Of a stretch of 64,000 nt of DNA, positions 26,058-34,158 are shown one piece after another. The stretch is taken from contig CAVXMG010000002.1 in NCBI GenBank assembly GCA_963762735.1, forward strand, positions 1 through 64,000, in the 5' to 3' direction. Numbering within the stretch: the stretch's first letter is position 1; each line of letters begins with the position of its first letter. The stretch is from DASXKD01 sp963762735 (GTDB lineage: Bacteria; Actinomycetota; Actinomycetes; Streptosporangiales; Streptosporangiaceae). A model generated the notes under the pieces. It saw only the letters and a list, made by a program, of their open reading frames with translations, ran no database searches and was not told where the DNA came from. The translations under genes and the position numbers were made by a program.

Positions 26058-26522
26058 GTGGCCAATACTGGCGGAGAGCGTCGACAGGATGCGTCAGGCT
26101 GGGCGGTGGTTTTGAAGATCGACGCGGATCGGGAACGAGGACGGGCCGGGCGGCGGTCGCGTCAGTCCACTCCGCGTCCGCACTTGGTGAAGTTCTTCCT
26201 GACCGACGAGGAGCTGGCTGATCTGAGCGATGCGGCTAGGCATGCTGGGCTGGCCAAGGGAGCGTTCGCCGCGGAGGCAGCGCTCACGGCCGCCCGTGGC
26301 TCGGCCGTGCCGGTTGGTTCGCCTTTACGGGATGCGCTGGTTGAACTGATGCGGGCTACTGGTCTGGTGCGCCGGATGGGGGTGAACCTCAATCAGGCCG
26401 TCGCCCGGCTGAATGCCACGGGCCAGCGAGGCGAGGACTTGGGTCCGGTAGCGCAAATGTGCGCCCGGGTGATCCAGCGGCTTGATGAGGCTGCGGAACA
26501 GGTTCGGCGGAGCATTCCGTGA
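26058..26522 (+). CDS. MobC-like relaxosome accessory protein
   Basis: Up to 154 residues; the GTG start at 26058 is uncertain and a start near 26106 is possible. Family features: a ribbon-helix-helix-like N-terminal part (LVKFFLTDEELADLSDAARH and AGLAKGAFAAEAAL) at about 43-75, and the MobC signature LVRRMGVNLNQAVARLNATG at about 105-125, followed by a helix (RVIQRLDEAAEQVRR). MobC proteins bind the transfer origin and help the relaxase open the strands. The stop lies 19 bases before the relaxase start, so both form one operon. The origin of transfer is probably upstream, in 25818..26057. Confidence 0.85.
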   Translation: MANTGGERRQDASGWAVVLKIDADRERGRAGRRSRQSTPRPHLVKFFLTDEELADLSDAARHAGLAKGAFAAEAALTAARGSAVPVGSPLRDALVELMRATGLVRRMGVNLNQAVARLNATGQRGEDLGPVAQMCARVIQRLDEAAEQVRRSIP

Positions 26523-26541
26523 GTGTGCCGGGAGTGTTCCG

Positions 26542-28089
26542 TTGATCGGGAAGGTGCTCCGCGGAACGCGGGTCGCGGGGCTCATCTGGTACCTGTACGG
26601 TCCGGGTCGGTGTGAGGAGCACACCGATCCGCACTTGGTCGCTGGTTGGCGGGATCCGGCGGAACTGGAGCCAGCGATCCGGGCTGACGGAACGCGGGAC
26701 TTCCGGCAGATCAACGGATTATTGAATCAGCCGCTGGCCGCGGTCGGGCGGCGCGGGTTCGATAAGCCCGTGTGGCATTGCGTGGCGCGGGCCGCTCCGG
26801 GAGATCCGGTTCTCTCCGATGCTCAGTGGGCGCGGGTCGCGGAGGAGATCATGCACCGGACCGGCCTGGCCCGGTCCGGCGACGACGAGGCGGTGCGCTG
26901 GGTCGCGGTCCGCCACGCACCGGATCACGTGCACATCGTCGCCACGCTCGCGAGGCAGGACGGGATTAAGCCGCGGATCTGGAACGACTTCTATCGCGTC
27001 CGCGAGGCCTGCCTGGCCGTCGAGCGACGCTACGGCATGCGCGTCACAGCCCCTGGCGACCGGACAGCGGGGCGTCGGCCGACCCGGGCCGAGAACGAGC
27101 ACGCCCAGCGGCGCGGCTGGGAGGAGCCTGCCCGCACCATGCTCCGGCGTGCGGTCCACACGGCGGCCGCGGGCGCATGCAGCGAGCAGGAGTTCTTCGG
27201 CCGGCTGGAGGCGGCCGGGCTGCTCGTCCGGAAGCGGTTCAGCCAGCGCGACCCAGACCAGGTGACCGGCTACGCGGTGGCCAAGCCCGGCCATGTGAAC
27301 GGCCAGGGCGTCCTGGTGTGGTTTGGCGGCGGGAAGCTCGCACCTGACCTCACGCTGCCCAAGCTCCGTCAGCAGTGGCTCTCCACGGGCCCACCATCAA
27401 CGCCGCACGCGGGTCCTGGCGCCCGGCTGAGCGCCGAGGAACGCCGCCACATCTGGAACGGCGCAAGTGATACTGCCGCACGGGCCACCCACACGATCCG
27501 GTCGTGTGCCTTCACCGATCCAGCGGCGGCTGCCGATTCCGCCTGGGCCGCCTCTGACGCCCTGCATGTCGCCGCCGATATCCTGGGCAGCCGGACGCTC
27601 CGGCAGGCGGCAGACAGCTACGCCCGCGCGGCTCGCTGCGGCTACGGTCGCATCCCCCGGCCCACCCCGGCCGGGAACAGGCTGCGGGCCACCGCCCGGC
27701 TGCTCGCGCTTGCGGCGACGGTGGGCGACGAGGACCAGGCCGCGGTGATAATGCTTGTCGCGAAGCTCGCCGAGCTTGCCATCGCCGTGGCCGAGCTGCG
27801 TGACGCCCAGCGCCACGCGGTGCAGGCCTCGGCTGCCCGCGTTGCGGCCGAACGCCTCTATGCAGCGACCTGCGCGGGACAGTCCCGGCCCCGGCGGACC
27901 AGCCCGAGACCCACCATGCGCCCGCCTCGCCGGGTGAGAACCGCCGCCGACCTCGCCGGGCTCGACTTCCCCGGCGGGGCCAAGCCGCCCCGGACAGCAC
28001 CGCCCGGCAGCTCCCGGCAAGGGCTGACCCAGGCGCCCACGCCGCGTCGCGCCAGGCAGCCGCCAAGACCGCACGGACCCAGCCCGTAA
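26542..28089 (+). CDS. Relaxase/mobilization nuclease
   Basis: 515 residues. I place the start at a TTG at 26542 (IGKVLRGTRVAGLIWYLYGP) with GGGAG seven bases upstream, since the relaxase fold begins there. The N-terminal nuclease domain spans about 1-190; its metal-binding histidines are in HAPDHVHIVATLARQDG (HxDHxH pattern near residue 130). After about residue 200 come helical regions rich in Ala and Arg and a basic Pro-rich C-terminus. It nicks and covalently binds the element's oriT strand to start transfer. With MobC and the integrase it defines an integrative mobilizable element. No coupling protein is present. The stop is directly followed by the right-end arm repeat. Confidence 0.88.
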   Translation: MIGKVLRGTRVAGLIWYLYGPGRCEEHTDPHLVAGWRDPAELEPAIRADGTRDFRQINGLLNQPLAAVGRRGFDKPVWHCVARAAPGDPVLSDAQWARVAEEIMHRTGLARSGDDEAVRWVAVRHAPDHVHIVATLARQDGIKPRIWNDFYRVREACLAVERRYGMRVTAPGDRTAGRRPTRAENEHAQRRGWEEPARTMLRRAVHTAAAGACSEQEFFGRLEAAGLLVRKRFSQRDPDQVTGYAVAKPGHVNGQGVLVWFGGGKLAPDLTLPKLRQQWLSTGPPSTPHAGPGARLSAEERRHIWNGASDTAARATHTIRSCAFTDPAAAADSAWAASDALHVAADILGSRTLRQAADSYARAARCGYGRIPRPTPAGNRLRATARLLALAATVGDEDQAAVIMLVAKLAELAIAVAELRDAQRHAVQASAARVAAERLYAATCAGQSRPRRTSPRPTMRPPRRVRTAADLAGLDFPGGAKPPRTAPPGSSRQGLTQAPTPRRARQPPRPHGPSP

Positions 28090-28097
28090 GGCAGCCA

Positions 28098-28278
28098 CTT
28101 CTCACTCCATCGACGTCCCAGCCGAGCCCTGGCCGCGTCACATCGAAGCCCGAACGATGACGGTCACGAGCAAAATCTGACGCGATTTGACGTCGAATCC
28201 CACGGTCAAATCACGGTCAAATGATCAACGGCCCGGCATACCTCGCGGATGGCCGGACCGTCTAGCTGGAACTTTGAG
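28098..28278. repeat. Element-end arm repeat, copy 2 (matches 5079..5257)
   Basis: Begins nine bases after the relaxase stop and runs up to the tRNA-Pro 3' end. Contains the CTGACGCGATTTGACG word and two ACGGTCAAA words (from about 28200) as in copy 1. Likely arm-type integrase binding sites of the right end of the mobilizable element. Confidence 0.75.
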
Positions 28279-28352
28279 TCGGGGTGGCCGGATTTGAACC
28301 GGCGGCCTCTTCGTCCCGAACGAAGCGCGCTGCCAAGCTGCGCCACACCCCG
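28279..28352 (-). tRNA. tRNA-Pro (anticodon CGG)
   Basis: 74 bases fold as a complete tRNA on the minus strand: acceptor CGGGGTG/CACCCCG, D arm GCGC..GCGC, anticodon arm CTTCG-TTCGGGA-CGAAG with anticodon CGG (codon CCG), T arm GCCGG-TTCAAAT-CCGGC, discriminator A. CCA is not encoded. Its 3' half serves as the attachment core for the elements stacked to the left; the 5' half is chromosomal, so this is the boundary between islands and core. Confidence 0.96.
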
Positions 28353-28406
28353 CCGCCTGAAACGGCATGGACTCCCGGGCGCCCTTGCCCGGGAACCCCC
28401 GGAAGT

Positions 28407-29321
28407 CTAGCCGATACGGGGAACCAGCGTGAGCAGGGTTGCCTCCGGCCGGCAGGCGAACCGGAACGGTGCCCACGGTGAGGTTCCCAGCCCGGCGGAC
28501 ACGTGCAGCCACGGCCGGTCAGGTTCGCCCTCGGCGGGGTGCCGGTGCAGCCCGCTGGCCCGCTCGGGCTCGATGCCACAGTTGGTGACCAGGGTGCCGT
28601 AGCCCGGCACGCAGACCTGGCCACCGTGGGTGTGCCCGGCCAGCAGCAGGTCGTAGCCGTCCGCGGCGAACTGGTCCATGATCCAGGGCTCCGGCGAATG
28701 CATGACGCCCAGCCGCAGGTCAGCCGTGGGGTCGGCAGGCCCGGCGATGTCCTCGTAATGGTCGCGGCGGATGTGCGAGTCATGCACCCCGCCGACCTCG
28801 ATGTCGAGGCCGCCGGCCTTGACCCGGCCGCGGGCGTTGTTCGCGTCCATCCAGCCGGCCGCGGCCATGCCCGCGCCAAGCTCGGCCCAGGGCAGGTCGG
28901 GAACATGCCGGCTGTGCTTCTTTGCCGAGGTGTCCCACAGGTAGCGGAGCGGGTTCGCGGGAATGGGCGAGTACAGGTCGTTCGAGCCGAATACGAATAC
29001 GCCAGGCCGGTCAAGCAACGGGCCTAGCGCTTCAAGTAGCGGCAATACGGATTGCTCGTGCGCGATCGAGTCCCCGGTGTTCACGACGAGATCAGGGGCC
29101 AGAGCATCCAAGGATCTCAGCCACGACAGCAGCCGGTGCCGTCCGGGGGTCAGGTGCATGTCGGAGATGTGGAGCACCCGGACGGGTTCCGTGCCTGCGG
29201 GCAGGACCGGTACCTCGAACCGGCGCAGGGCGAACCAGTTCCGTTCCAGGATGCTGCTGTAGCCGAGCGCCGCACCGCCGGCCACGGCGGCGAGGGTGAG
29301 GGCGCGCATGGGTGCTCGCAT
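28407..29321 (-). CDS. Membrane-anchored metallophosphoesterase
   Basis: About 304 residues. An N-terminal hydrophobic stretch (ALTLAAVAGGAALGYSSIL) anchors it; the calcineurin-like domain follows. Metal motifs in order: HISDMHL (about residue 50), NTGDS, GSNDL (the family's usual GNHD is altered to GSND), a His in HSPEPW and GHTHGG near residue 230. The family includes YkuE/YaeI-type phosphodiesterases acting on lipid or nucleotide substrates at the membrane. The start is uncertain: ATG at 29321 or at 29309, with AGGTGG between 12 and 0 bases upstream. It is the first core gene right of the tRNA and convergent with nothing; a homologue sits near wblA in Streptomyces as well. Confidence 0.87.
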   Translation of the reverse strand: MRAPMRALTLAAVAGGAALGYSSILERNWFALRRFEVPVLPAGTEPVRVLHISDMHLTPGRHRLLSWLRSLDALAPDLVVNTGDSIAHEQSVLPLLEALGPLLDRPGVFVFGSNDLYSPIPANPLRYLWDTSAKKHSRHVPDLPWAELGAGMAAAGWMDANNARGRVKAGGLDIEVGGVHDSHIRRDHYEDIAGPADPTADLRLGVMHSPEPWIMDQFAADGYDLLLAGHTHGGQVCVPGYGTLVTNCGIEPERASGLHRHPAEGEPDRPWLHVSAGLGTSPWAPFRFACRPEATLLTLVPRIG

Positions 29322-29469
29322 CCACCTATGGTGCCATGTGCTGGGACACGCTGAGGCCAGAGTGCGCAGGCCAGGGGCCATCAGGCCAGGCGAGTCGGCC
29401 TGTCACGGCCTGGCCGGTAGTTCACCGGCGCGCCCCGGCAGTCGGGCGCCGTCGGGCAAGATGAGGCCC

Positions 29470-29925
29470 ATGGCTGCAATGAAGGACCGGCTCCGCAGTG
29501 ACCTGACCACCGCGATGAAGGCACGGGACGAGGTCACCGTCCGCACCCTGCGGATGGCACTCACCTCGGTGACGAGGGAAGAGGTCGCGGGAAGCTCCGC
29601 GCGGGAACTCAGCGACGACGAGGTCCTCGCCGTGCTCACCAAGGAAGCGAAACGGCGCCGGGAGGCAGCCGACGCGTTCGCCGCGGCCGGCCGGGAGCAG
29701 CAGGCCGCAGCCGAGCGCGCGGAGGGGGCCGTGCTGGACGCGTACCTGCCCGCCCAGCTCACCGACGCCGAACTCGGCGAACTGGTGGCGGCCGCGATCG
29801 AGGAGACCGGAGCGAGCGGCCCGCGCGCCATGGGCCAGGTCATGAAGGCCCTCAACCCGCAGGTGGCTGGCCGGGCGGAGGGCGCCAGGGTCGCCGCCGA
29901 GGTCCGCCGCAGGCTCGGCGGCTAG
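29470..29925 (+). CDS. GatB/YqeY domain protein
   Basis: 151 residues from the ATG at 29470. The whole chain is the YqeY/tRNA amidotransferase B-like helical domain: MKDRLRSDLTTAMKARDEVT, RTLRMALTSVTREEVA, DDEVLAVLTKEAKRRREAAD, DAYLPAQLTDAELGELVAAA and PRAMGQVMKALNPQVAGRAE. Stand-alone YqeY proteins bind tRNA-like partners or amino-acid enzymes, but the precise role is not known. Cytoplasmic. It is divergent from the metallophosphoesterase and convergent with the PBP gene, as in related actinomycetes. Confidence 0.93.
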   Translation: MAAMKDRLRSDLTTAMKARDEVTVRTLRMALTSVTREEVAGSSARELSDDEVLAVLTKEAKRRREAADAFAAAGREQQAAAERAEGAVLDAYLPAQLTDAELGELVAAAIEETGASGPRAMGQVMKALNPQVAGRAEGARVAAEVRRRLGG

Positions 29926-29984
29926 GCCCAGACAGCCTCCGGCTACTGGGCCGACCGTCCGGCTAGCTGGGCGGAGAGGCTCCG

Positions 29985-32272
29985 CTACCCGCTGGCGCCG
30001 TTGCCGTTGTGGCCGCCGCCGCCGCCACCGCCGCCACCGCCGCCACCGCCGCCACCGCCGCCGCCACCGCCACCGGTGTGGGGGGGCTTCGGGGGCTTCG
30101 GGGGCTTCGCTGACACCTGGCCGTTACCCAGCGCGAAGAACGGGCTGCTCGGCGAGACGGGAGACAAAGTTCCGCACGGGCATGCCCCGCAGCGCCGCGA
30201 GGAACGTGCATCTGCCAGGTGTGGCCCGGTGCCATGGAGCCGTACATGGCACCCACGCAGCCGAGCCGCGTAGCAGGAATCCGAGGGTACCCGATCATGT
30301 GGATGTAGCCGCGCGGGTTGCCGACCCAGACCGCGCCCAGCAAGCTGCGGCGTGTAGCCCACGAAGAAAGCGGACACGTAGGAGTCCGCGGTCCCGGTCT
30401 TGGACGCGGCCGGGCGCCCGATCGTGTCCGATGTCGCCGTCCCGCTGGTCAGGTCGCCCTGCAGGATGTAGTTGGCCGCGTCGGCGACCGCCTGGGACAG
30501 CACGCGGTGACAGTGGGCCGACTCCACCGGCAGCTTCTGCGCCGGTAGTCGTCACGATCTTGGTGATCGCGACGGGGCTGCAGTAGATGCCGCGGGCGGG
30601 CAGGGTCGCGTCGGAGGCGGCGACGTCGATCGGTGCCAGGTTGTCGGCGCCCAGCGTGAAGGACGGGTCGTTGTCCGCGCTCTCCAGGTGGTGCTCCCGG
30701 CGGTCCGGCTTGAGCAGCGACTTCCCGTCCGGCCAGGTCAGGCCCATATGGTGGCGGTCTTGATGACGTTGCAGAGGCCGACCTTCTGCTCCAGGTAGGC
30801 GAAGAAGACGTTGATCGACTGCGTCGTCCCCGTGTAGAGCGAGTAGGTGGCCGAAGCCAGCTCGCTCTCGTCGTTGGTGAGATGCCAAGGGGCCAGGATC
30901 TGGCCCTTGCAGTTGGTGTAACCGCGAGACGGTGGCGGAGACGTTGACGTGCTTGGCATACCCGAACGGGATGCCCTGCTCCAGTGCGGTCACCATGACG
31001 TAGACCTTGCCCGCGGACCCGAGCTGCACCGCCCTCGCTGCCGTCGTACTGCGGTCCGACCGCATAGTTGATCAGCGTTGTGGTGCTTGCCGTTGCCGTA
31101 GGGGCGGTCGATGGCGATCGCCCGGACCTGCCGGTGCCCGGCTGGATGAGCACCTCGGTGTCCGCGTTCTCCCCGGATTGTTCGGGTTGCGGCGGCGGCG
31201 GCACCATGTAGTTGACCGCGTGGTTGGCCGCGCGCTGGTCCTTGGGGTCGAGCGTGGTGGTGATCGTCAGCCCGCCGATGCCGTTGAGCCTGCTCCAGAC
31301 CTGCTTGTAGGCCGTGTCGTGCTTGATGACCGCGACCACGTAGTCGCACATGTACGCGGCGTACTTCGCCGACTTGCTGGTGCAGCCGGACTGGGGCAGC
31401 GACGGGTTCAGGTCGAGCTTCGTCTTTTCCGCGGCCGCCGCGGTGCTCGCCGGGATCTGGCGCAACTGGGCCATCCGCGCGAGCACGGTGTTCCGCCTGG
31501 TCCAGGTCTGCTGGACTTCCGCCGCGGTGCCCAGCGGGTTGTACAGGCTGGGGTTCTCCACGATGCCCGCGAGCATGGCCGCCTGCGGCAGCGTGAGCTT
31601 CGCGGCTGAGGTGCTGAAGTAGCGCTGTGCGGCGACCTCGATGCCATAGGACTGGTTGCCGAAGAACGCGGCGTTCAGGTAACCGGCGAGGATCTGCTCC
31701 TTGGACATCGTGTGCTCGACCTGCACGGCCATCCGCAGTTCGCGGATCTTGCGGCCGACGGTCTGCGCCGTCGCGCTGGCGTACGCCTTCTCCGGGTTGG
31801 GTGAAGAGAGGATCTCCACGTTCTTCACGTACTGCTGTGCCAGCGTGGACCCGCCCTGGACGGACTTGTGCTGCAGGTCGTTGACCAGCGCCCGGACGGT
31901 GCCGCGGAAGTCGATCGCGCCGTGCTGGTAGAACCGGTCGTCCTCGATCGCGACGATGGCCTGCCGCATGGCCGGGGCGATCTGGGAGTAGGTCACCGGG
32001 ACCCGGTCGATACCGCGCGGGTAGTAGTAGGCGAGCACCTTGCCGTGCCGGTCGAGAATCGCGGAGCGGACCGGAAGCTGGTGCAGTTCCGGGGTGCCCA
32101 GGGTGTTGAACTTGGTCGCCGCGTTGCGGACGACAGTGCCGAGGGCGCCCACCGCGGGCAGGGAAAGGCCTGCCACCAAGGCGCCGCCCACGGCAGCGGC
32201 CACGAGGAGCCGGACGACCACGCTGGCCTTGACGAGAACCCTGTTTTCAGCCAGGAACCTTGGTATTCGCAC
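29985..32272 (-). pseudogene. Class A penicillin-binding protein (PonA2-like), multiply frameshifted
   Basis: The first 400 codons from 32272 are intact: N-terminal membrane helix (LLVAAAVGGALVAGLSL), then the GT51 transglycosylase with EDDRFYQHGAIDFRGTVRAL (catalytic Glu), GGSTLAQQYVKN and KIRELRMAVQVE. From about 31150 the frame breaks repeatedly: the transpeptidase motifs appear in different frames, SxxK in LGSAGKVYVMVTALEQG, an SxN-like area, and KTG in AASKTGTADSYVSAFFVGY. The tail is a run of glycines coded by a CCGCCA-type repeat on the plus strand. At least five shifts are needed for about 760 residues. The enzyme polymerises and cross-links peptidoglycan. Its position beside wblA matches ponA2/whiB4 in mycobacteria. 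Confidence 0.85.
30012..30075. repeat. CCG/CCA trinucleotide-hexanucleotide repeat
   Basis: About 64 bases made of CCGCCA and CCGCCG units on the plus strand, coding on the minus strand for the glycine-rich C-terminal tail of the PBP. Length variation by slippage is likely; it is low-complexity sequence and prone to assembly error. Confidence 0.8.
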
Positions 32273-32597
32273 TGACTCAGGTTACGCCCGGCGGCCGAAA
32301 CGGGTGACTGCTGTCGCCGGATGCTCCCTAGGGCAGGCCCTCGACAAGCCGGCTATCCTGCAGAAACTACTCGTCGTCCAGCGAAGGACTACGGACTGTG
32401 CGCGACATGGCCCATGTGGGCTATCTGGGAAATGGACCGAACGGGGTCTAGCGCCAGACCCCGGAACTTGCGTAAGTTACGTTTTCGCAACGAGCAACAG
32501 GAACCGGTGCACCCCGCAGCCGGCCTGGATCGCTAGGGAAACGCCACCCGGCGTGACGACCCCCCGAGGGCGTGACGATCAGGAGGAGTTGGACCAC
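32273..32597. promoter_or_regulatory. Divergent promoter region between PBP and wblA
   Basis: 325 bases between the divergent PBP and wblA genes. No gene or RNA is recognisable. The AGGAGGAG Shine-Dalgarno of wblA is at its right edge (32581..32588). Long leaders are usual for WhiB-like genes, but no specific promoter box can be named with confidence. Confidence 0.45.
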
Positions 32598-32903
32598 ATG
32601 TGGATCGCAGACTGGACCGCGCGTGCCGCGTGCAAGGAAACGGATCCTGACGAGCTCTTCGTCCAGGGGGCGGCACAGAACCGGGCCAAGCTGATCTGCC
32701 GTGGCTGTGTCGTCCGCACCGAATGCCTCGCGGACGCACTGGACAACCGCATCGAGTTCGGGGTGTGGGGCGGCATGACCGAGCGCGAGCGCCGCGCCCT
32801 GCTCCGCCGCCGTCCGGACGTCACCTCCTGGCGGGAGCTGCTTGAGAACGCCAGGAACGCCTACGAGCGCACCGCCGACGACACCCAGCTCGTCGCTAGT
32901 TGA
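32598..32903 (+). CDS. wblA: WhiB-like iron-sulfur regulator WblA
   Basis: 101 residues from an ATG with AGGAGGAG ten bases upstream. Four Fe-S ligands Cys12, Cys34, Cys37 and Cys43 (ACKE; ICRGCVVRTEC) are spaced as in WhiB proteins, and the GVWGGMTERERRALLRR turn and basic helix follow at 55-70. WblA (WhiB4 in mycobacteria) binds a [4Fe-4S] cluster and, through it, the main sigma factor or DNA; it controls development and redox response. The identity as WblA rather than another Wbl rests on the neighbours: PBP on one side and the two ArsA-type ATPases on the other, the order seen at SCO3579 and Rv3681c. Confidence 0.9.
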   Translation: MWIADWTARAACKETDPDELFVQGAAQNRAKLICRGCVVRTECLADALDNRIEFGVWGGMTERERRALLRRRPDVTSWRELLENARNAYERTADDTQLVAS

Positions 32904-32943
32904 AGAGACTCGCCCAGCACGTCGGCCGGGCTAGCTCGCCGCG

Positions 32944-34158
32944 CTAGTTGTCGCTGAGGCTTTGGCCTATCACTCTCAGGGCGGCCAGGTCATGCACGTC
33001 TTCTGGCTGGGCGATCACCCTCGCCACCGGCACGGCCGGGTGTGCCGCGGAGAACCGCTGCGCCAATCGGCGTTCGGCGGCGATGAGCTGCATCCGCTCG
33101 GCGTGCAGCCGGAGCGCGGCCACGACGAGCGGGTACCGCGTCGCGTCGGCCAGCGGTGCGCCGCCGCCGTTCGAACCCGCTGAGTGCGCGTTGTCCGCCG
33201 GGCCGCCCACGGGCAGCAGGGCCTCGGCGGCGGCCGTGCTCCGTGCCGCCGACAGCCGCGCAGCCGGGGAACGGTGCACGCGGTTGAGGATCAGCCCCGC
33301 CAGCGGCATCCGGTCCTCCGACAGCCGCTCCACGAAATACGACGCCTCCCTGAGCGCGTCCGGCTCGGGAGTCGCCACCACCAGGAACGCCGTACCCGGC
33401 GTCTGCAGCAGCCGGTAGGTGTCCTCGGCCCGTTCCCTGAACCCGCCGAACATCGTGTCGAAGGCCGAGACGAAGGTCTGCACGTCGCGCAGTACCTGAG
33501 CGCCGAGAACCTTCGTGACGATGCCGGTGATCACGCTGAAGCTGACGTTGACCACCTTCAGATAGGCACGCCCCCCGGCCCTGGTGGGAGCCGTGAGCAG
33601 TTTGATCAGCCGGCCGTCCAGGAAGCGGGACAGGCGCTGCGGGGCGTCCAGGAAGTCCAGCGCCGACCGGCTGGGCGGGGTGTCCACCACGATCAGGTCC
33701 CACTGCTCGGTCCGCCGCAACTGGCCAAGCTTCTCCATCGCCATGTACTCCTGCGTGCCGGCGAAGCTCGAGGACAGCGACTGGTAGAAGGGGTTGGCCA
33801 GGATCTGCCCGGCCCGGTCGGGGTCGGCGTGCGCCTCGACGATCTCGTCGAACGTGCGCTTCATGTCCAGCATCATGGCGTGCAGGGTGCCGCCCGCCGC
33901 GGCGTCGTCCGACAGCGGGACCGGCCGCGGCGTGTTGTCCAGGCTGGACAGGCCCATGGACTGGGCGAGCCGGCGCGCCGGGTCGACGGTGAGCACCACC
34001 ACGTGCCGTCCCCGTTCGGCGGCCCGCAGGCCGAGCGCGGCCGCGGTCGTGGTCTTGCCCACGCCGCCCGAGCCGCAACACACGATGATCCGGGTGCGCG
34101 GGTCGTCAAGCAGGCGGTCGGTGTCCAGCCGCGGCACCACTTTGGTCCCCTCGCTCAC
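32944..34158 (-). CDS. ArsA/GET3-family ATPase (second of pair)
   Basis: 404 residues from a GTG that overlaps the stop of the first ATPase by four bases (GTGA). Deviant Walker A at residues about 22-30 (GSGGVGKTT), switch I-type Asp in LTVDPARRLAQ, switch II DTPPSRSALDFLDAP, and a long C-terminal helical part. Family members use ATP to cycle between open and closed dimers; eukaryotic Get3 delivers tail-anchored proteins and ArsA drives arsenite export. In actinomycetes this pair, next to whiB4/wblA (Rv3679-Rv3680, called BagA/BagB), acts as a heterodimer of unclear substrate. No arsenite-binding Cys triplet is seen. Confidence 0.9.
   Translation of the reverse strand: MSEGTKVVPRLDTDRLLDDPRTRIIVCCGSGGVGKTTTAAALGLRAAERGRHVVVLTVDPARRLAQSMGLSSLDNTPRPVPLSDDAAAGGTLHAMMLDMKRTFDEIVEAHADPDRAGQILANPFYQSLSSSFAGTQEYMAMEKLGQLRRTEQWDLIVVDTPPSRSALDFLDAPQRLSRFLDGRLIKLLTAPTRAGGRAYLKVVNVSFSVITGIVTKVLGAQVLRDVQTFVSAFDTMFGGFRERAEDTYRLLQTPGTAFLVVATPEPDALREASYFVERLSEDRMPLAGLILNRVHRSPAARLSAARSTAAAEALLPVGGPADNAHSAGSNGGGAPLADATRYPLVVAALRLHAERMQLIAAERRLAQRFSAAHPAVPVARVIAQPEDVHDLAALRVIGQSLSDN

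Larger units (their letters stand above)
11870..28323. mobile_element. tRNA-Pro integrative mobilizable element
   Basis: A 16.4-kb element bounded by the att core at 11870 and the intact tRNA-Pro whose 3' half it restores. At the left end sits the tyrosine integrase with arm-type repeats upstream; at the right end MobC and a relaxase, then the 180-bp arm repeat. No type IV secretion, FtsK/TraB translocase or replication gene is visible, so transfer would need a helper conjugative element. Cargo: XRE/DUF5753-DUF397, an anti-sigma-like ATPase, lipoproteins and kelch proteins. The integrase gene is split by a second mobile unit (13338..17488). Confidence 0.8.

Noticed and set aside
26024..26221. 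A separate small gene ahead of MobC
   Set aside because: It overlaps the MobC frame out of phase and shows no motif; the MobC frame explains the coding signal.
30001..30273. Proline-rich protein on the plus strand over the CCG/CCA repeat
   Set aside because: It is the reverse reading of the glycine tail of the PBP, with no start signal.
29985..32272. Programmed ribosomal frameshifting in the PBP gene
   Set aside because: At least five breaks in differing directions without a common slippery sequence; decay or indel errors are simpler.
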